From Paractinoplanes rishiriensis (GTDB taxonomy: Bacteria; Actinomycetota; Actinomycetes; Mycobacteriales; Micromonosporaceae): a stretch of DNA of 50,943 nt. The notes beneath the pieces were generated by a model. That model worked only from the letters and a program-made list of their open reading frames with translations. It made no database searches and was not told the origin of the DNA. The position numbers and the translations under genes are program-made. The stretch lies in NCBI RefSeq assembly GCF_016862375.1, contig NZ_BOMV01000096.1, positions 1 through 50,943 of the forward strand. The letters are read 5' to 3'. Every line of letters starts with the position of its first letter. Position 1 is the stretch's first letter. Below, piece after piece: positions 8,574-17,344 of this stretch.

Positions 8574-9389
8574 TCAGCCCAGTTGATTCGCGGCAGCGCG
8601 AAGCAGGTGCCAGCACAGTGCACCGGATGCTGCGGTCAGGATCATCGCGTTCAGCAGAATGGGCCAAACACGCCAAAGGCGATGAACCGTGGCCAGCCAC
8701 ACCAGGACGGCGAACGGGACGAGAACCTCGGCCAGCTGTGCGGCGGCGAATCCGCGGACGTATCCGGCGTCCGAGCTGACGACCGCCACGAGCAGGCGCC
8801 ACGGTGGTGCCGCGGTGATCCCCTGCCAGCCCTCGCTGGCCAACAATCCGCACGCGACACCCGCCGCCAGAGCCGCCCCCGGCACCGGCATGGTCTTGCT
8901 CATCTGGCCGAGCAGCCCCAGCACCGGCCCCGCGACCACCGACACCACCAGCCAGGCCGTGGTCATGACCGCCACCGAACGCAACCCGTACTGATCCGCC
9001 GAAGACCCGTCCTGCAGATAGCCGCCGCTCCACCGCCGGCTGACCACCAGGATCAGCAGGTAGTAGACGAGCGTGGCCGCCACCAGCAACACGGTCGCAC
9101 CGGTCACCGCACTACGGCGCCCGGTAGCCGCCCGACCGGTCAGCAACGCCGCCAGCCCCCAGCCAAGGCCACTACTGACCACCACGACCATGATGTGCCC
9201 GGCCACGCCATCGACGGCATCGGCCAGGAACGCCAGCACACCGAGCGCAACCGCCGAGCTGGCCAGAACCGCAGATCGACGACCGAGCGTGTCGGCGTGC
9301 CACCAGCTGCCGTGCCCGATCGGCGGCCAGAAGAGGATGCCGGCGCTTGACCTGTGGTTGCGGATGGCTAGGCACGGTTGATGGCCCAT
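8574..9389 (-). CDS. Polytopic membrane protein, function unknown
   Basis: The product is 271 aa from the ATG at 9389; other starts are possible up to 9533. It has about six or seven hydrophobic segments, including AVLASSAVALGVLAFLA, IMVVVVSSGLGWGLAALL, VLLVAATLVYYLLILVV, AVMTTAWLVVSVVAGPVLG, VLVPFAVLVWLATV and ILLNAMILTAASGALCWHLL. There is no catalytic or transporter signature I can name. The first 40 residues (MGHQPCLAIRNHRSS...) do not look like a membrane-protein leader, so the real start may be further in. It is divergent from the Nudix-like gene at 9556, with 166 bp between them. Confidence 0.55.
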   Translation of the reverse strand: MGHQPCLAIRNHRSSAGILFWPPIGHGSWWHADTLGRRSAVLASSAVALGVLAFLADAVDGVAGHIMVVVVSSGLGWGLAALLTGRAATGRRSAVTGATVLLVAATLVYYLLILVVSRRWSGGYLQDGSSADQYGLRSVAVMTTAWLVVSVVAGPVLGLLGQMSKTMPVPGAALAAGVACGLLASEGWQGITAAPPWRLLVAVVSSDAGYVRGFAAAQLAEVLVPFAVLVWLATVHRLWRVWPILLNAMILTAASGALCWHLLRAAANQLG

Positions 9390-9555
9390 GGAGCGACGTA
9401 ACCCGCGTCCCACGTCAATGCGGTGAGACGCGGTGAGGACCACGGCAATGAACGGTTCACCGAGGCTCGGAGTTTCGCCCTCACGAAAAGTGATCACGCT
9501 CCGACTTGTCTTGCCTCTGTAGGGTGGAGGCATCGCAGCGTTCGGAGGTGCGGCT

Positions 9556-10668
9556 GTGAACTGGTCGGACGTAATGGCGGGGGCAGTCGCCGGGCTGGTG
9601 CTTCAGAACGTTGCCTATCCGCTGAGCCGGGACCGATTCGCTCGATGGCGAAAGCGCCGACACTTCAAAGCTGCTGAACGCGCAGGCGCAAGAATGGAAG
9701 AACGTTTCGACTCCCTCGTGCTCGTCCAAGCGGGGTGGTCAGAAGACGGGGTGTTCGCTCATGATTCGATTTTTCTGGAATTGAACGCAGAATTTACGAT
9801 CAGACGGCCTGACGTAGCGCGATTTCGGGACGATCGGACACCTCAGTGGTTATCTGACGGCTACGAAAACGGCCGACAGGTCGGTATCTCGAAGCTACGC
9901 ATAGCCAGGGTCAGCGACCGGCCGGAGGACGACCGCGCCGGGCGAAGCCACCGAGTCACCTGCAGAATGCATGAGTATGACTATTTCGACTTCCTCTGCA
10001 CCCACCGGCTCCGCCTATCCGGCACTGCGGAAGAAAAGCGAGTTCTCGCCGAGGTTGCAGGCGAGCCGAATTGCCGAGAACCAATCGCCGGATTCCCGAA
10101 CCCCTTCAGCGTAGGGCTCTCGGTTTTCTGTGAAGGCGGCGACTACCTCGCCCTCACCAGGCGGACACAAAGCATAGGCGAAGGCGGTGGTTGGCATGGC
10201 GGAAAGGTGTACAACGCCGTCGGCGAGAACGCCGCGCTGAGAGATTTCAACCCAGGCGTGGATGGAGTGATGCGGTCGACGCCGTACCTAATCGCGAAGC
10301 GCGGGCTGTGGGAGGAGTTGGGTTTGCCGGAGGTAACGGTAGACGCTTGCGAGATCTATCTCCACAGTCTTGCCTACGCGGTGGATTTACGTGATCATAA
10401 GGCTTTCGGACACGTCGTGAGTCCGCTATCCCGACATGACCTCCAAGATGCGTGGCGGCATGCTCCCGATCGATCCGAGACAGCTGGAAGCACCCTCGAC
10501 TTCCAACCTGTGCGTACTAAGTCCGACGTTCGGCGCCTACTGCGCAAAATTGTGACTGAGGCCGACGATTGGGCACCCGAGGCTGTCTTTTGTACGGTCC
10601 GGTCGATACTGGCTCGTCGCCTGCTCCGCCCTGCTGAGGTCACTAAAATTCTATCGACCAACAAATAG
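9556..10668 (+). CDS. Membrane-anchored protein with a divergent Nudix-like domain
   Basis: The 370-aa product begins with one short hydrophobic segment (residues 5-20, DVMAGAVAGLVLQNVAYPL) followed by a basic stretch (RFARWRKRRHFK), so it is probably tethered to the inner membrane by its N-terminus. Residues about 180-300 resemble a Nudix hydrolase: NPFSVGLSVFCEGGDYLALTRR is like a Nudix beta-strand entry. RGLWEELGL lies where the Nudix box REUXEEXGU belongs, but with Gly in place of the first Glu and no clear GX5E half. Catalysis is therefore doubtful. The C-terminal 70 residues are helical and basic. The start is GTG with GGAGG seven bases upstream. Substrate unknown; the call rests on motif shape. 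Confidence 0.6.
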   Translation: MNWSDVMAGAVAGLVLQNVAYPLSRDRFARWRKRRHFKAAERAGARMEERFDSLVLVQAGWSEDGVFAHDSIFLELNAEFTIRRPDVARFRDDRTPQWLSDGYENGRQVGISKLRIARVSDRPEDDRAGRSHRVTCRMHEYDYFDFLCTHRLRLSGTAEEKRVLAEVAGEPNCREPIAGFPNPFSVGLSVFCEGGDYLALTRRTQSIGEGGGWHGGKVYNAVGENAALRDFNPGVDGVMRSTPYLIAKRGLWEELGLPEVTVDACEIYLHSLAYAVDLRDHKAFGHVVSPLSRHDLQDAWRHAPDRSETAGSTLDFQPVRTKSDVRRLLRKIVTEADDWAPEAVFCTVRSILARRLLRPAEVTKILSTNK

Positions 10669-11278
10669 TTCATCGACGTTCATTAGCTGAATCTCGCCCG
10701 CCGACCGCGATGCACTCATCTCGGCAAATCCGGACGCCACAGATAGACGGCAGTGTGACCCTGCGTAGCCAGCGCGTTCTGACTGCCGTCGCGCGTCGCC
10801 GGGACTACCGGAGACCACCGCGGACCACTTCCGCGACCCCGTGACCCCGCAGGATCATGAAGACTATGGCGAGGACAACCGGCAAAGGCGACCGCTGCGC
10901 GCCCAGGACCTGGTTCGCGCTGCCGGCACGAGGGTCGAGAGAGGCAACCTCCGCATCCGCCGGGACCCCATCCGTAGCTTTGCAACTTTGGCAGCCGGCC
11001 AAAGATCACCGTACGGACGTTCGTGTCACCGAGGTGTCGTGATCATCCAGAGTAGACATCGAGCAACCACGACACTTCAGATCGCAGCCCACAGCGAAGA
11101 TCTGCCAGATCGAGGAAAGAAGGCCACCACGCGAAGCGCCGCACTCCCCCGGAGACCCGGTGCCACACTCCCCCACCGGCCAGCCGAACGAACGCGATCA
11201 ACACCAGCACGCAAAACCGTACGCGCGTTCGGGCAAAAAGGGTGTCGTCGTGATCCGAAACCATTCACGACAGGAAAT
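10669..11278. other. Intergenic region between the Nudix-like gene and tRNA-Pro
   Basis: No supported gene. A 65-codon minus-strand frame (10805-11002, TTG start) has one hydrophobic stretch, PLPVVLAIVFMILRGHG, which could be the relic of a small membrane protein, but it lacks a good ribosome-binding site. No integrase gene and no copy of the tRNA 3' end were seen. Confidence 0.4.
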
Positions 11279-11305
11279 GAAAAAGGCCAGCCAAGCTGGC
11301 CTTTC
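11279..11305 (-). terminator. Intrinsic terminator after tRNA-Pro
   Basis: A perfect 10-bp inverted repeat (AAAGGCCAGC / GCTGGCCTTT at 11282-11291 and 11295-11304) with a 3-nt loop is followed on the minus strand by a run of T. It lies just 3' of tRNA-Pro and would end the der-tRNA transcript. Confidence 0.8.
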
Positions 11306-11311
11306 ACACTG

Positions 11312-11385
<74 letters not shown>

Positions 11386-11434
11386 CCGCCACCCGGGCTC
11401 AACCCCGCGCGGCAACCAGTACACCTTAGCAACC

Positions 11435-12820
11435 TCAGCCGTGCGCCTTCCCGCGACCCCCCGGCCCGGTCTTCTTTCGTGGCTTCACGGACAGCTCGAT
11501 CGGGGAGCCCTCAAATCCGAACTCTTCGCGCAATTTGCGCTCGATGAACCGTAGGTACCCGGCGTCCAGCGGGCCGGTTGTGAACAGCACGAACCGGGGC
11601 GGCGCCACCCCGGCCTGGGTCGCGAACAGGATGCGGGGCGCGCGGCCGCCTCGTACGGGATGGGGTGTTGCTTGGGTTAATGCAGTTAGCCACTGGTTTA
11701 GGGCGCCCGTCGGGACCCGCTGCTCCCACGACTCCAGGGCACGACGGAGGGCCGGTGCCAGCTTGTCGACGGCGCGGCCGGTCTTCGCCGAGATGTTGAC
11801 GCGGACGGCCCAGGGGATGCGCTTTAGTTCGCGGTCGATCTCTTTGTCCAAGTAGAACCGGCGGTCGGCGTCTACCAGGTCCCATTTGTTGAAGGCGATC
11901 ACCAGGGCGCGGCCGGCCTCGACCACCTGGGACAACACGCGCTGGTCCTGCTCGCTGATCACCTCGCCGGCGTCCAGCAGCACTACCGCGACCTCGGCCG
12001 CCTCCACCGCTCCGGCCGTGCGCAGGGACGCGTAGTACTCGGTGCCGCTTGCCTGGTTGACGCGTTTGCGCAGGCCGGCCGTGTCGACGAACTGCCAGAG
12101 TTCGCCGTCCATCTCGACCAGGCTGTCGACCGGGTCGACGGTGGTGCCGGCTACCGAGTCGACCACCGCGCGCTCCTCCTTGGAGACGCGGTTGAGCAGG
12201 GACGACTTGCCGACGTTGGGGCGGCCGACCAGGGCTACCCGGCGCGGGCCGCGCGGGCCGTCCTCGATGATCGGGGGCGGGGACGGCAGGGCGGACAGGA
12301 TGTCGTCGAGCAGGTCGCCGGAGCCACGGCCGTGCAGCGCCGAGATCGGATGCGGCTCGCCCAGACCCAGCTGCCAGAGCGACACGGCTTCGAGCTCGAG
12401 GTTCTGGTTGTCGGCCTTGTTGGCGACCAGGATCACCGGTTTGTGCGAACGCCGCAGCATCCGGACGGCGGCCTCGTCGACATCCGTCGCGCCGACCGTG
12501 ACGTCGACCACGAAGACGACCACGTCGGCGGTCTGTACCGCGATCTCGGCCTGGTTGGCGATCGCGGCGGCGCGGTCGCGGGCGTCCGGTTCCCAGCCGC
12601 CGGTGTCGACCACGGTGAACCTGCGACCGTTCCACTGCGCGTCGTAGGGCACGCGGTCGCGGGTCACGCCGGGCACGTCCTCGACGACGGCCTGGCGGCG
12701 GCCGATGATGCGGTTGACCAGGGTCGACTTGCCCACATTCGGGCGGCCTACGACGGCCACCACCGGGACGGGACCGACGGACTCGGGCTCGACGGCTTCC
12801 TCCACGACTTCCAAACTCAC
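11435..12820 (-). CDS. der: Ribosome-assembly GTPase Der (EngA)
   Basis: Der is a tandem-GTPase needed for 50S subunit maturation. The 461-aa product has two G domains, each starting with the Walker A motif GRPNVGKS (residues about 25-32 and 200-207). The G3 motifs are DTGGW in the first and DTAGLRKR in the second, with NKAD and NKWD as G4. A C-terminal KH-like domain ends in the basic tail VKPRKKTGPGGRGKAHG. The length is normal. The GTG start overlaps the cmk stop (GTGA), so cmk-der is one translationally coupled operon. Confidence 0.97.
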   Translation of the reverse strand: MSLEVVEEAVEPESVGPVPVVAVVGRPNVGKSTLVNRIIGRRQAVVEDVPGVTRDRVPYDAQWNGRRFTVVDTGGWEPDARDRAAAIANQAEIAVQTADVVVFVVDVTVGATDVDEAAVRMLRRSHKPVILVANKADNQNLELEAVSLWQLGLGEPHPISALHGRGSGDLLDDILSALPSPPPIIEDGPRGPRRVALVGRPNVGKSSLLNRVSKEERAVVDSVAGTTVDPVDSLVEMDGELWQFVDTAGLRKRVNQASGTEYYASLRTAGAVEAAEVAVVLLDAGEVISEQDQRVLSQVVEAGRALVIAFNKWDLVDADRRFYLDKEIDRELKRIPWAVRVNISAKTGRAVDKLAPALRRALESWEQRVPTGALNQWLTALTQATPHPVRGGRAPRILFATQAGVAPPRFVLFTTGPLDAGYLRFIERKLREEFGFEGSPIELSVKPRKKTGPGGRGKAHG

Positions 12821-13497
12821 TTATTTACCTTGCTGTTGAGAAGCTTCAAGAGGTACGCGACGACCTCGTCGATGCCCATGCCGGTGGTGTCGACCTCGAC
12901 GGCGTCGGAGGCCTGGCGCAGCGGGTCGGCGGCGCGCGATGAGTCGAGGTGGTCGCGTCGGGCCAGGTCAGCCCGGGTCGCGACGACATCGGTGGCGTCC
13001 TCGGCGCTGCGCCGCTGTGCGCGGGCGGCGGCCGAGGCGGTCAGGTAGACCTTGAGGTCGGCGTCGGGCGCGACGACCGAGGCGATGTCCCGGCCCTCGA
13101 CGACGATGCGTGGGTGGGCTCCGATGATCGCTTGCTGCAAAATCACAAGATGCTTGCGTACGGCGGGCACGGCTGCGACGGCCGACACGGCGGCGGTGAC
13201 TTCGGCGCCACGGATGGGGCCGTCGACCGGGACACCGTTGGCGGCGAAGTGCGGGGCCAGTGGGTCGGTGCCGATGGACAATTCGGTCTCGAGGGCGATT
13301 TTCGTGATCGCATCCGGATCGGTGAGGTCGGCGCCGCCCTGCAACACCGCCCAGGTCACCGCCCGGTACATGGCACCGGTGTCGAGGTAGACCCCGTCGA
13401 CCACGGTAGCGAGACGCCGGGAAACGGTGGACTTGCCCGAGCCCGAGGGCCCGTCGACGGCCACCACACACCGCTCCGGCCGTACTTCTTCCGCCAC
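12817..13497 (-). CDS. cmk: Cytidylate kinase
   Basis: Cmk phosphorylates CMP/dCMP with ATP in pyrimidine salvage and nucleotide homeostasis. The 226-aa product starts VAEEVRPERCVVAVDGPSG with Walker A GPSGSGKST, followed by the CMP-binding block YLDTGAMYRAVTW, VEGRDIASVVAPDAD and the lid Arg region RAQRRSAED. I chose the GTG at 13497 because GGGAGGAA lies just upstream and the family length is about 225 aa; an in-frame ATG at 13536 would add 13 unconserved residues. The stop overlaps the der start by 4 bp. Confidence 0.95.
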   Translation of the reverse strand: MAEEVRPERCVVAVDGPSGSGKSTVSRRLATVVDGVYLDTGAMYRAVTWAVLQGGADLTDPDAITKIALETELSIGTDPLAPHFAANGVPVDGPIRGAEVTAAVSAVAAVPAVRKHLVILQQAIIGAHPRIVVEGRDIASVVAPDADLKVYLTASAAARAQRRSAEDATDVVATRADLARRDHLDSSRAADPLRQASDAVEVDTTGMGIDEVVAYLLKLLNSKVNK

Positions 13498-13573
13498 CGT
13501 TCCTCCCACGTTTTCCCGGCAGACCGACCTTCCCATTGTGCCCGTAGCCGCGGCGAACGACGAACTAGGGTAT

Positions 13574-13589
13574 GTTACTCACGAGTAAC
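13574..13589. promoter_or_regulatory. 16-bp palindromic operator upstream of the crotonase gene
   Basis: Perfect 7-bp arms GTTACTC-AC-GAGTAAC end just before the Shine-Dalgarno (GGAAGGG) of the gene at 13605. TATGTT at 13571-13576 could be the -10 element, so a bound repressor would block transcription start. The form is typical of TetR-family operators that control fatty-acid or acyl-CoA genes, which agrees with the downstream product. The regulator itself is not in the window. Confidence 0.55.
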
Positions 13590-13604
13590 CGGAAGGGAGC
13601 CGTC

Positions 13605-14294
13605 ATGCCCACCCTCGACCGCCAGGACAGCGTCTTCATCCTCGACCTCGGCGACACCGACAACCGCTTCCACCCCGACTGGATGACCGCCGTCAACAGC
13701 GCCCTGGACGAGGTCGAGAAGGGCGACGAGGCCCGCGCCCTGGTCACCACCGCGAGCGGCAAGATCTGGTCGAACGGCCTGGATCTGGAGTGGCTCTTCG
13801 AACATCCGGAACAGTTCACCGCGTACACGTCACAGGTGCACAACCTGCTAGCCCGCGTGCTGAGCCTGCCGCTGATCACGGTCGCCGCGCTGCAGGGCCA
13901 CACGTTCGCCGCCGGCGCGATGCTCTCGTTGGCCCACGACCTGCGTGTCATGCGTGCCGACCGCGGTTACTGGTGCCTGCCCGAGGCCGACATCAACATC
14001 CCGTTCTCGGTGGGCATGAGCGCACTCATCCAGTCGCGGCTGACGCCGCAGACCGCCCACGAGGCAATGGTCACGGCGAGGCGTTTCGGCGGCGAGGAGG
14101 CGTACGCCCGCCAGATCGTCGACCGGGCCGTGCCCGAGCCGGAGGTGCGGGAGACGGCGACCGCATTGGCCCAGTCGCACGCGTCAAAGGCAGGGCCGGC
14201 CCTCGAGACGATCAAAACAAGAATGTACGCGCAGGTGTTGACCGCATTGAGAGCCGAGAGCGAGAACGCGCCGGATAGCCGGCTCACGCAGTAA
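13605..14294 (+). CDS. Enoyl-CoA hydratase/isomerase (crotonase) family protein
   Basis: Crotonase-fold enzymes act on acyl-CoA thioesters, stabilising an enolate in an oxyanion hole. In the 229-aa product the first oxyanion-hole block is SNGLDLEWLF and the second is GHTFAAGAMLSLAHDLRVM, followed by CLPEADINIPFSVGM. Glu in the usual catalytic positions is not obvious, so the exact reaction (hydratase, isomerase) is open; the PEAD..IPF sequence resembles the delta3,delta2-enoyl-CoA isomerase (ECI/Dci) branch. The ATG at 13605 follows GGAAGGG at good spacing. A palindromic operator overlaps the promoter. The gene is divergent from cmk and stands alone. Confidence 0.88.
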   Translation: MPTLDRQDSVFILDLGDTDNRFHPDWMTAVNSALDEVEKGDEARALVTTASGKIWSNGLDLEWLFEHPEQFTAYTSQVHNLLARVLSLPLITVAALQGHTFAAGAMLSLAHDLRVMRADRGYWCLPEADINIPFSVGMSALIQSRLTPQTAHEAMVTARRFGGEEAYARQIVDRAVPEPEVRETATALAQSHASKAGPALETIKTRMYAQVLTALRAESENAPDSRLTQ

Positions 14295-14338
14295 ACAGCG
14301 GTACACATTGACGCCCGAATCAACATTGACGCCGTCAA

Positions 14339-14446
14339 GTCGTCTGCGCGCTGGTGCTGCATCACCTGACCGACCGGCCTGGGTTCCTCGGCGAGGTGCG
14401 TCGCTCCATTCAGGCCTTGGATGGCTATATGACCCCGCGCTGGTGA
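14339..14446 (+). pseudogene. Short remnant of a SAM-dependent methyltransferase
   Basis: About 30 codons read VVCALVLHHLTDRPGFLGEVRR, which matches motif post-II/III of class I methyltransferases (VxSxLVLHHLxDRPxFLxExxR), then stop. A stop codon lies a few codons upstream in the same frame and there is no SAM-binding motif. It is a fragment, not a gene. Confidence 0.4.
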
Positions 14447-14557
14447 GCTGAGTGGCGCCTGTTTCATTGTGATATGCGCTGCGGATTCCGTCTGACGTGG
14501 GCCTGACCCTGAATCGCCGCCTGCGATGACGGCCCACCCGTCCGCAGTGGATCTCCC

Positions 14558-14870
14558 GTGATCGCTCGCCGCGCCAACCTGACCGACATCTCCGATAGCC
14601 GCTGGGCGCTGATCGGGCCGACCCTGCATGCCTGGCAGCAGGCCCGCCTCGACCGGCGGCCCACCGGCGAGCCGGCCCGCACCGACGTCCGGGAGGCGCT
14701 CAACGCCATTTACGTCAACCGGACCGGAATTGCTTGGACACACCACGGTGTAGTACTACTGTGCCGCTTCCGGCTGTCCAACCCGGCCGAGCATCCTTAC
14801 GGCTCCGGGCAGCCCTGAAGCCACGATCCACATAGCGATGATCGACAATGCGGCCCGCTTACGGGGCTTC
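14558..14870 (+). pseudogene. IS5-family (DUF4096-type) transposase remnant
   Basis: The first 65 residues (NLTDISDSRWALIGPTLHAW, then ARLDRRPTGEPARTDVREALNAIYVNRTGIAW) are the N-terminal DUF4096 domain of IS5/IS4-type transposases, which recognises the IS ends. The frame then degrades. At about 14814-14860, in another frame, EATIHIAMIDNAARLRG resembles the C-terminal SEAMIHxAMIxxMARRL block of the same family. The whole DDE catalytic core is gone. This is an internally deleted, frameshifted copy. Confidence 0.7.
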
Positions 14871-15260
14871 AATTTCGTCGGCGTGCTGGGCTCAGCCGTC
14901 CGTCGGCTTGAGCTTTGTCGCGGATCCTGCTGAGGGAGATCGGTGTGCCGAAGGTCGTCGGGGGCTGCGTCCTGTCGTACTGCCCACCTTGGTGGTCCGC
15001 GTCAGGCGTAGGTCGGCGTTGGCAAGCGCCGAACTCGACGGGCGTCGTACGCCGTGGTCGTAGTAGCAACGCGGCGCCCCCCGAGCCAGGCGCACAGCGC
15101 GAGGCCAACGCCCGAGTGCCTTTGACGCCGCGGGCCGTGGACAGCAACTGGCCGCGTAGCTGGTCGACAAGCAGACCTGGGCATGAACCTGGACGGCGCC
15201 GGTGACTCCCGAGTGACGGGTGGCTGACAAAGCAGGCCGGAAGCGGTAGAAATCCGGGCC
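14871..15260. other. Decayed mobile-element neighbourhood without a gene
   Basis: Neither strand shows a frame with family resemblance or a start with a ribosome-binding site. The antisense frame PISLSRIRDKAQADG near 14890-14940 hints at another transposase relic, but I cannot assign it. Confidence 0.35.
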
Positions 15261-15572
15261 ATGACACGCAGCCGTGGAGCCTTCGTCGTGGGCAGCCTCG
15301 CCGTCACCGTGCTCGCTCTCGTGTTCGCCGTGGTGGGCTGGGGGAATGACGGACTACAGGCCGCCGACGCCATCGCCGGTGTCTTCAGTCTGACTTTCGC
15401 GGTGGTCACCTTCGCCGCCGTCAGAAACGAGCCGAAACCGCAGGCCGGGCGGCAGTACTGGACTGCACCCAGGACGCGGTCGGGCGCGGGCGCGGCGCTG
15501 CTGCTGGGCGGGGTGGCCGCCGGTCTGATGCTCGTCGCCGTCCTGGGCACGGTCGCCCTTCTGGTCCGTTGA
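15261..15572 (+). CDS. Small membrane protein, function unknown
   Basis: The 103-aa product has three hydrophobic segments: residues 9-27 (VVGSLAVTVLALVFAVVGW), 38-53 (AGVFSLTFAVVTFAAV) and 77-101 (ALLLGGVAAGLMLVAVLGTVALL). A basic loop, RNEPKPQAGRQYWTAPRTRSG, connects the last two. No family recognised. The ATG at 15261 has no clear Shine-Dalgarno. TAGAAAT about 13 bp upstream could be a -10 element, so a leaderless message is possible. It lies just after a stretch of decayed insertion sequences and upstream of an unrelated co-directional pair. Confidence 0.55.
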   Translation: MTRSRGAFVVGSLAVTVLALVFAVVGWGNDGLQAADAIAGVFSLTFAVVTFAAVRNEPKPQAGRQYWTAPRTRSGAGAALLLGGVAAGLMLVAVLGTVALLVR

Positions 15573-15678
15573 AAGCGATACGTAAACGGACCCCGGCCGG
15601 GTGTCAGCCGTACGTACGAATTTCCGGAACCGGACGAACGGTGGGAGTCAGGCATCGCGTCTGTCTAATCTCCACAGC

Positions 15679-16308
15679 GTGACAAAACCGCGCGCAATGA
15701 AGCCGTTCGTGGGCGTGACGGACGGCCGGGTGACGTTCGGCGAGGCAGTGGCCCGGGTCACCGAGTCGCTGAATCCACTGGGGGCGATCGGCAAGGTGAT
15801 CGCGGAGTCCACGGCCTGCGCAGTGGCGTTGAAGGAGCTGGAAGTAGCGGGCCGGCGGATCGACGCGGAGACCGAGGTGGTGCTGACCAAACTGGCGAAC
15901 AGGCGCCAGGAATCGGCCGCGTCGCTACGTCAGCTGCGCCAGCAGGCCGGCGGCATCGAACGGACCGCGGAACAGCTCCGGCGGTGCATCCGCAACATGC
16001 AGGCGGCGCTGGCGCGGCCCCGGACGACCGTTGAGGAGGCGCAGGTGTACGCGGCGCTGATCCGGGGCTTCAGCGACGACCTGCTCAGCCACCACGACCA
16101 GCAGGGCAACCAGGTGCTGAGCGGCATCGACCGGGTGCTCAACGGCCGGGACGGCGGCCCGCCGGTGCGTCCCGTCGCGCCGTCCCCGCGCCGTGCGGGA
16201 ACCGCGAGTCAGCCGCGGCGAGGCCGGCCACCCCAGAATCCGGGCCAGGGCGCCGCCCCGGGCGGCCGGGCGAACGGTGGCGGTGGCGGGCGCCGTGGCC
16301 GGTCGTAG
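15679..16308 (+). CDS. Helical/coiled-coil protein with a disordered basic Pro-Gly-Arg tail
   Basis: The 209-aa product from the GTG at 15679 is helical from about residue 15 to 150 (LKELEVAGRRIDAETEVVLTK, ASLRQLRQQAGGIERTAEQL and similar stretches), consistent with a coiled coil. It then runs into a tail of Pro, Arg and Gly (RPVAPSPRRAGTASQPRRGR...GGGGGRRGRS), which is intrinsically disordered and strongly basic. A longer start at 15601 is possible, but TCTAAT at 15665-15670 looks like a -10 element whose start site would fall on the GTG, suggesting a leaderless transcript. It overlaps the next gene, so the two form a pair. No family recognised. Confidence 0.6.
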   Translation: MTKPRAMKPFVGVTDGRVTFGEAVARVTESLNPLGAIGKVIAESTACAVALKELEVAGRRIDAETEVVLTKLANRRQESAASLRQLRQQAGGIERTAEQLRRCIRNMQAALARPRTTVEEAQVYAALIRGFSDDLLSHHDQQGNQVLSGIDRVLNGRDGGPPVRPVAPSPRRAGTASQPRRGRPPQNPGQGAAPGGRANGGGGGRRGRS

Positions 16309-17344
16309 GTCCGGTTGCCTGCTCACCCTCACTTCTCCCTGCTGGATCGGCTACGCCATCGGCATTCCGCTCCTGTCGCTGGCCGCACCCGTTCTCGTCC
16401 CCTATCTCCACCGGCGGGATCCCGCGCAGTTCGCCGAATACCGCACGGCGTGGCTCTGCATCCTCGGCATCACGCCGCTGGTCGCCTTCCTCCTCGTGCG
16501 CTGGGCCAGTCCCGCCGCGGGACGGTTGCGCGCACCCCGTCCCCGCGGCCGGCCGAGCCCGGCTAAGCGGGTACGCAATCCGCGCGCCTGCCGTCCGGGC
16601 CGCGTCACCGGATACCTGACCCGGATGGCCGCGCTGGTGGTGGCAACGTCCGCCGCGGCGTACCGGCATCTGCCCGAGCATCCGGGTGCGCGTGGCGAAC
16701 AGGCGGTGCGCGAAATCGCTCCGCTGGCCGGTGGCGTGGCGGTGGCGACAGTCGCCGTGCTGATCGTGATCCGCCTCTGGGATCGGCCGTACGTCCCGCC
16801 GATCACCGTGGAGGTCGTACGCGCCCAGATCCACCAGGCCGAGAAGGCGCTGAAACGGATCAACGCGGAAAACGCCCGGATGGAACGCATGGTCGCCGCC
16901 GTGGACCGCAAGCTGAGCGCCGCGCACAGCCGCCGCGACTTCGCCACGCTGAGGACGATGCACCACGAGTCGTACGGGTGTGCCGACAGCGTGCACGGCG
17001 TCTACCGCTCGGTGCAGGATTCGCACCGCGTCATGGTGCAGACGATCCGCGTGGTGCACCGGTCGGCCTGGCAGCCGACGGGCGTGGTGATCCGCGTGGT
17101 GCACCCCAAGAGCCGAGCCGAGTACGCGCGGCTGCGGGCCGACGCGGGCGGGCTCGCCGACCGGGCGGCCCGGCTGGGTGCGGCGACCGATTACCACCTC
17201 TCCCTGGTTCAGCGCCTCAACGCGCGGACGGCCGACCTCAAGCACACCATCCGGGACGAGTGCGGGCCCGCCGGCGAGAACTGGTACAACGCCCTGGAGG
17301 AACGTCGCGAGGCGGCCCGTCTGGCGGAGGGCAAACCGGTCTGA
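16295..17344 (+). CDS. Membrane protein with C-terminal coiled-coil domain, function unknown
   Basis: The product is about 349 aa from a GTG at 16295 that overlaps the end of the preceding gene; starts back to 16193 are possible. Four hydrophobic stretches lie in the first 185 residues (IGYAIGIPLLSLAAPVLVPY, LCILGITPLVAFLLV, MAALVVATSAAA and GGVAVATVAVLIVIRLW). Then comes a long helical region (EVVRAQIHQAEKALKRINAE...RRDFATLRTMHHES) ending in ENWYNALEERREAARLAEG. The overlap with the coiled-coil gene suggests the two proteins interact. No enzymatic motif is visible and I do not recognise the family. Confidence 0.6.
   Translation: MAGRRSGCLLTLTSPCWIGYAIGIPLLSLAAPVLVPYLHRRDPAQFAEYRTAWLCILGITPLVAFLLVRWASPAAGRLRAPRPRGRPSPAKRVRNPRACRPGRVTGYLTRMAALVVATSAAAYRHLPEHPGARGEQAVREIAPLAGGVAVATVAVLIVIRLWDRPYVPPITVEVVRAQIHQAEKALKRINAENARMERMVAAVDRKLSAAHSRRDFATLRTMHHESYGCADSVHGVYRSVQDSHRVMVQTIRVVHRSAWQPTGVVIRVVHPKSRAEYARLRADAGGLADRAARLGAATDYHLSLVQRLNARTADLKHTIRDECGPAGENWYNALEERREAARLAEGKPV

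Noticed and set aside
1881..11311. Site-specific integration at tRNA-Pro (genomic island with att repeats)
   Set aside because: I looked for a second copy of the tRNA 3' end near the left border and for an integrase and saw neither.
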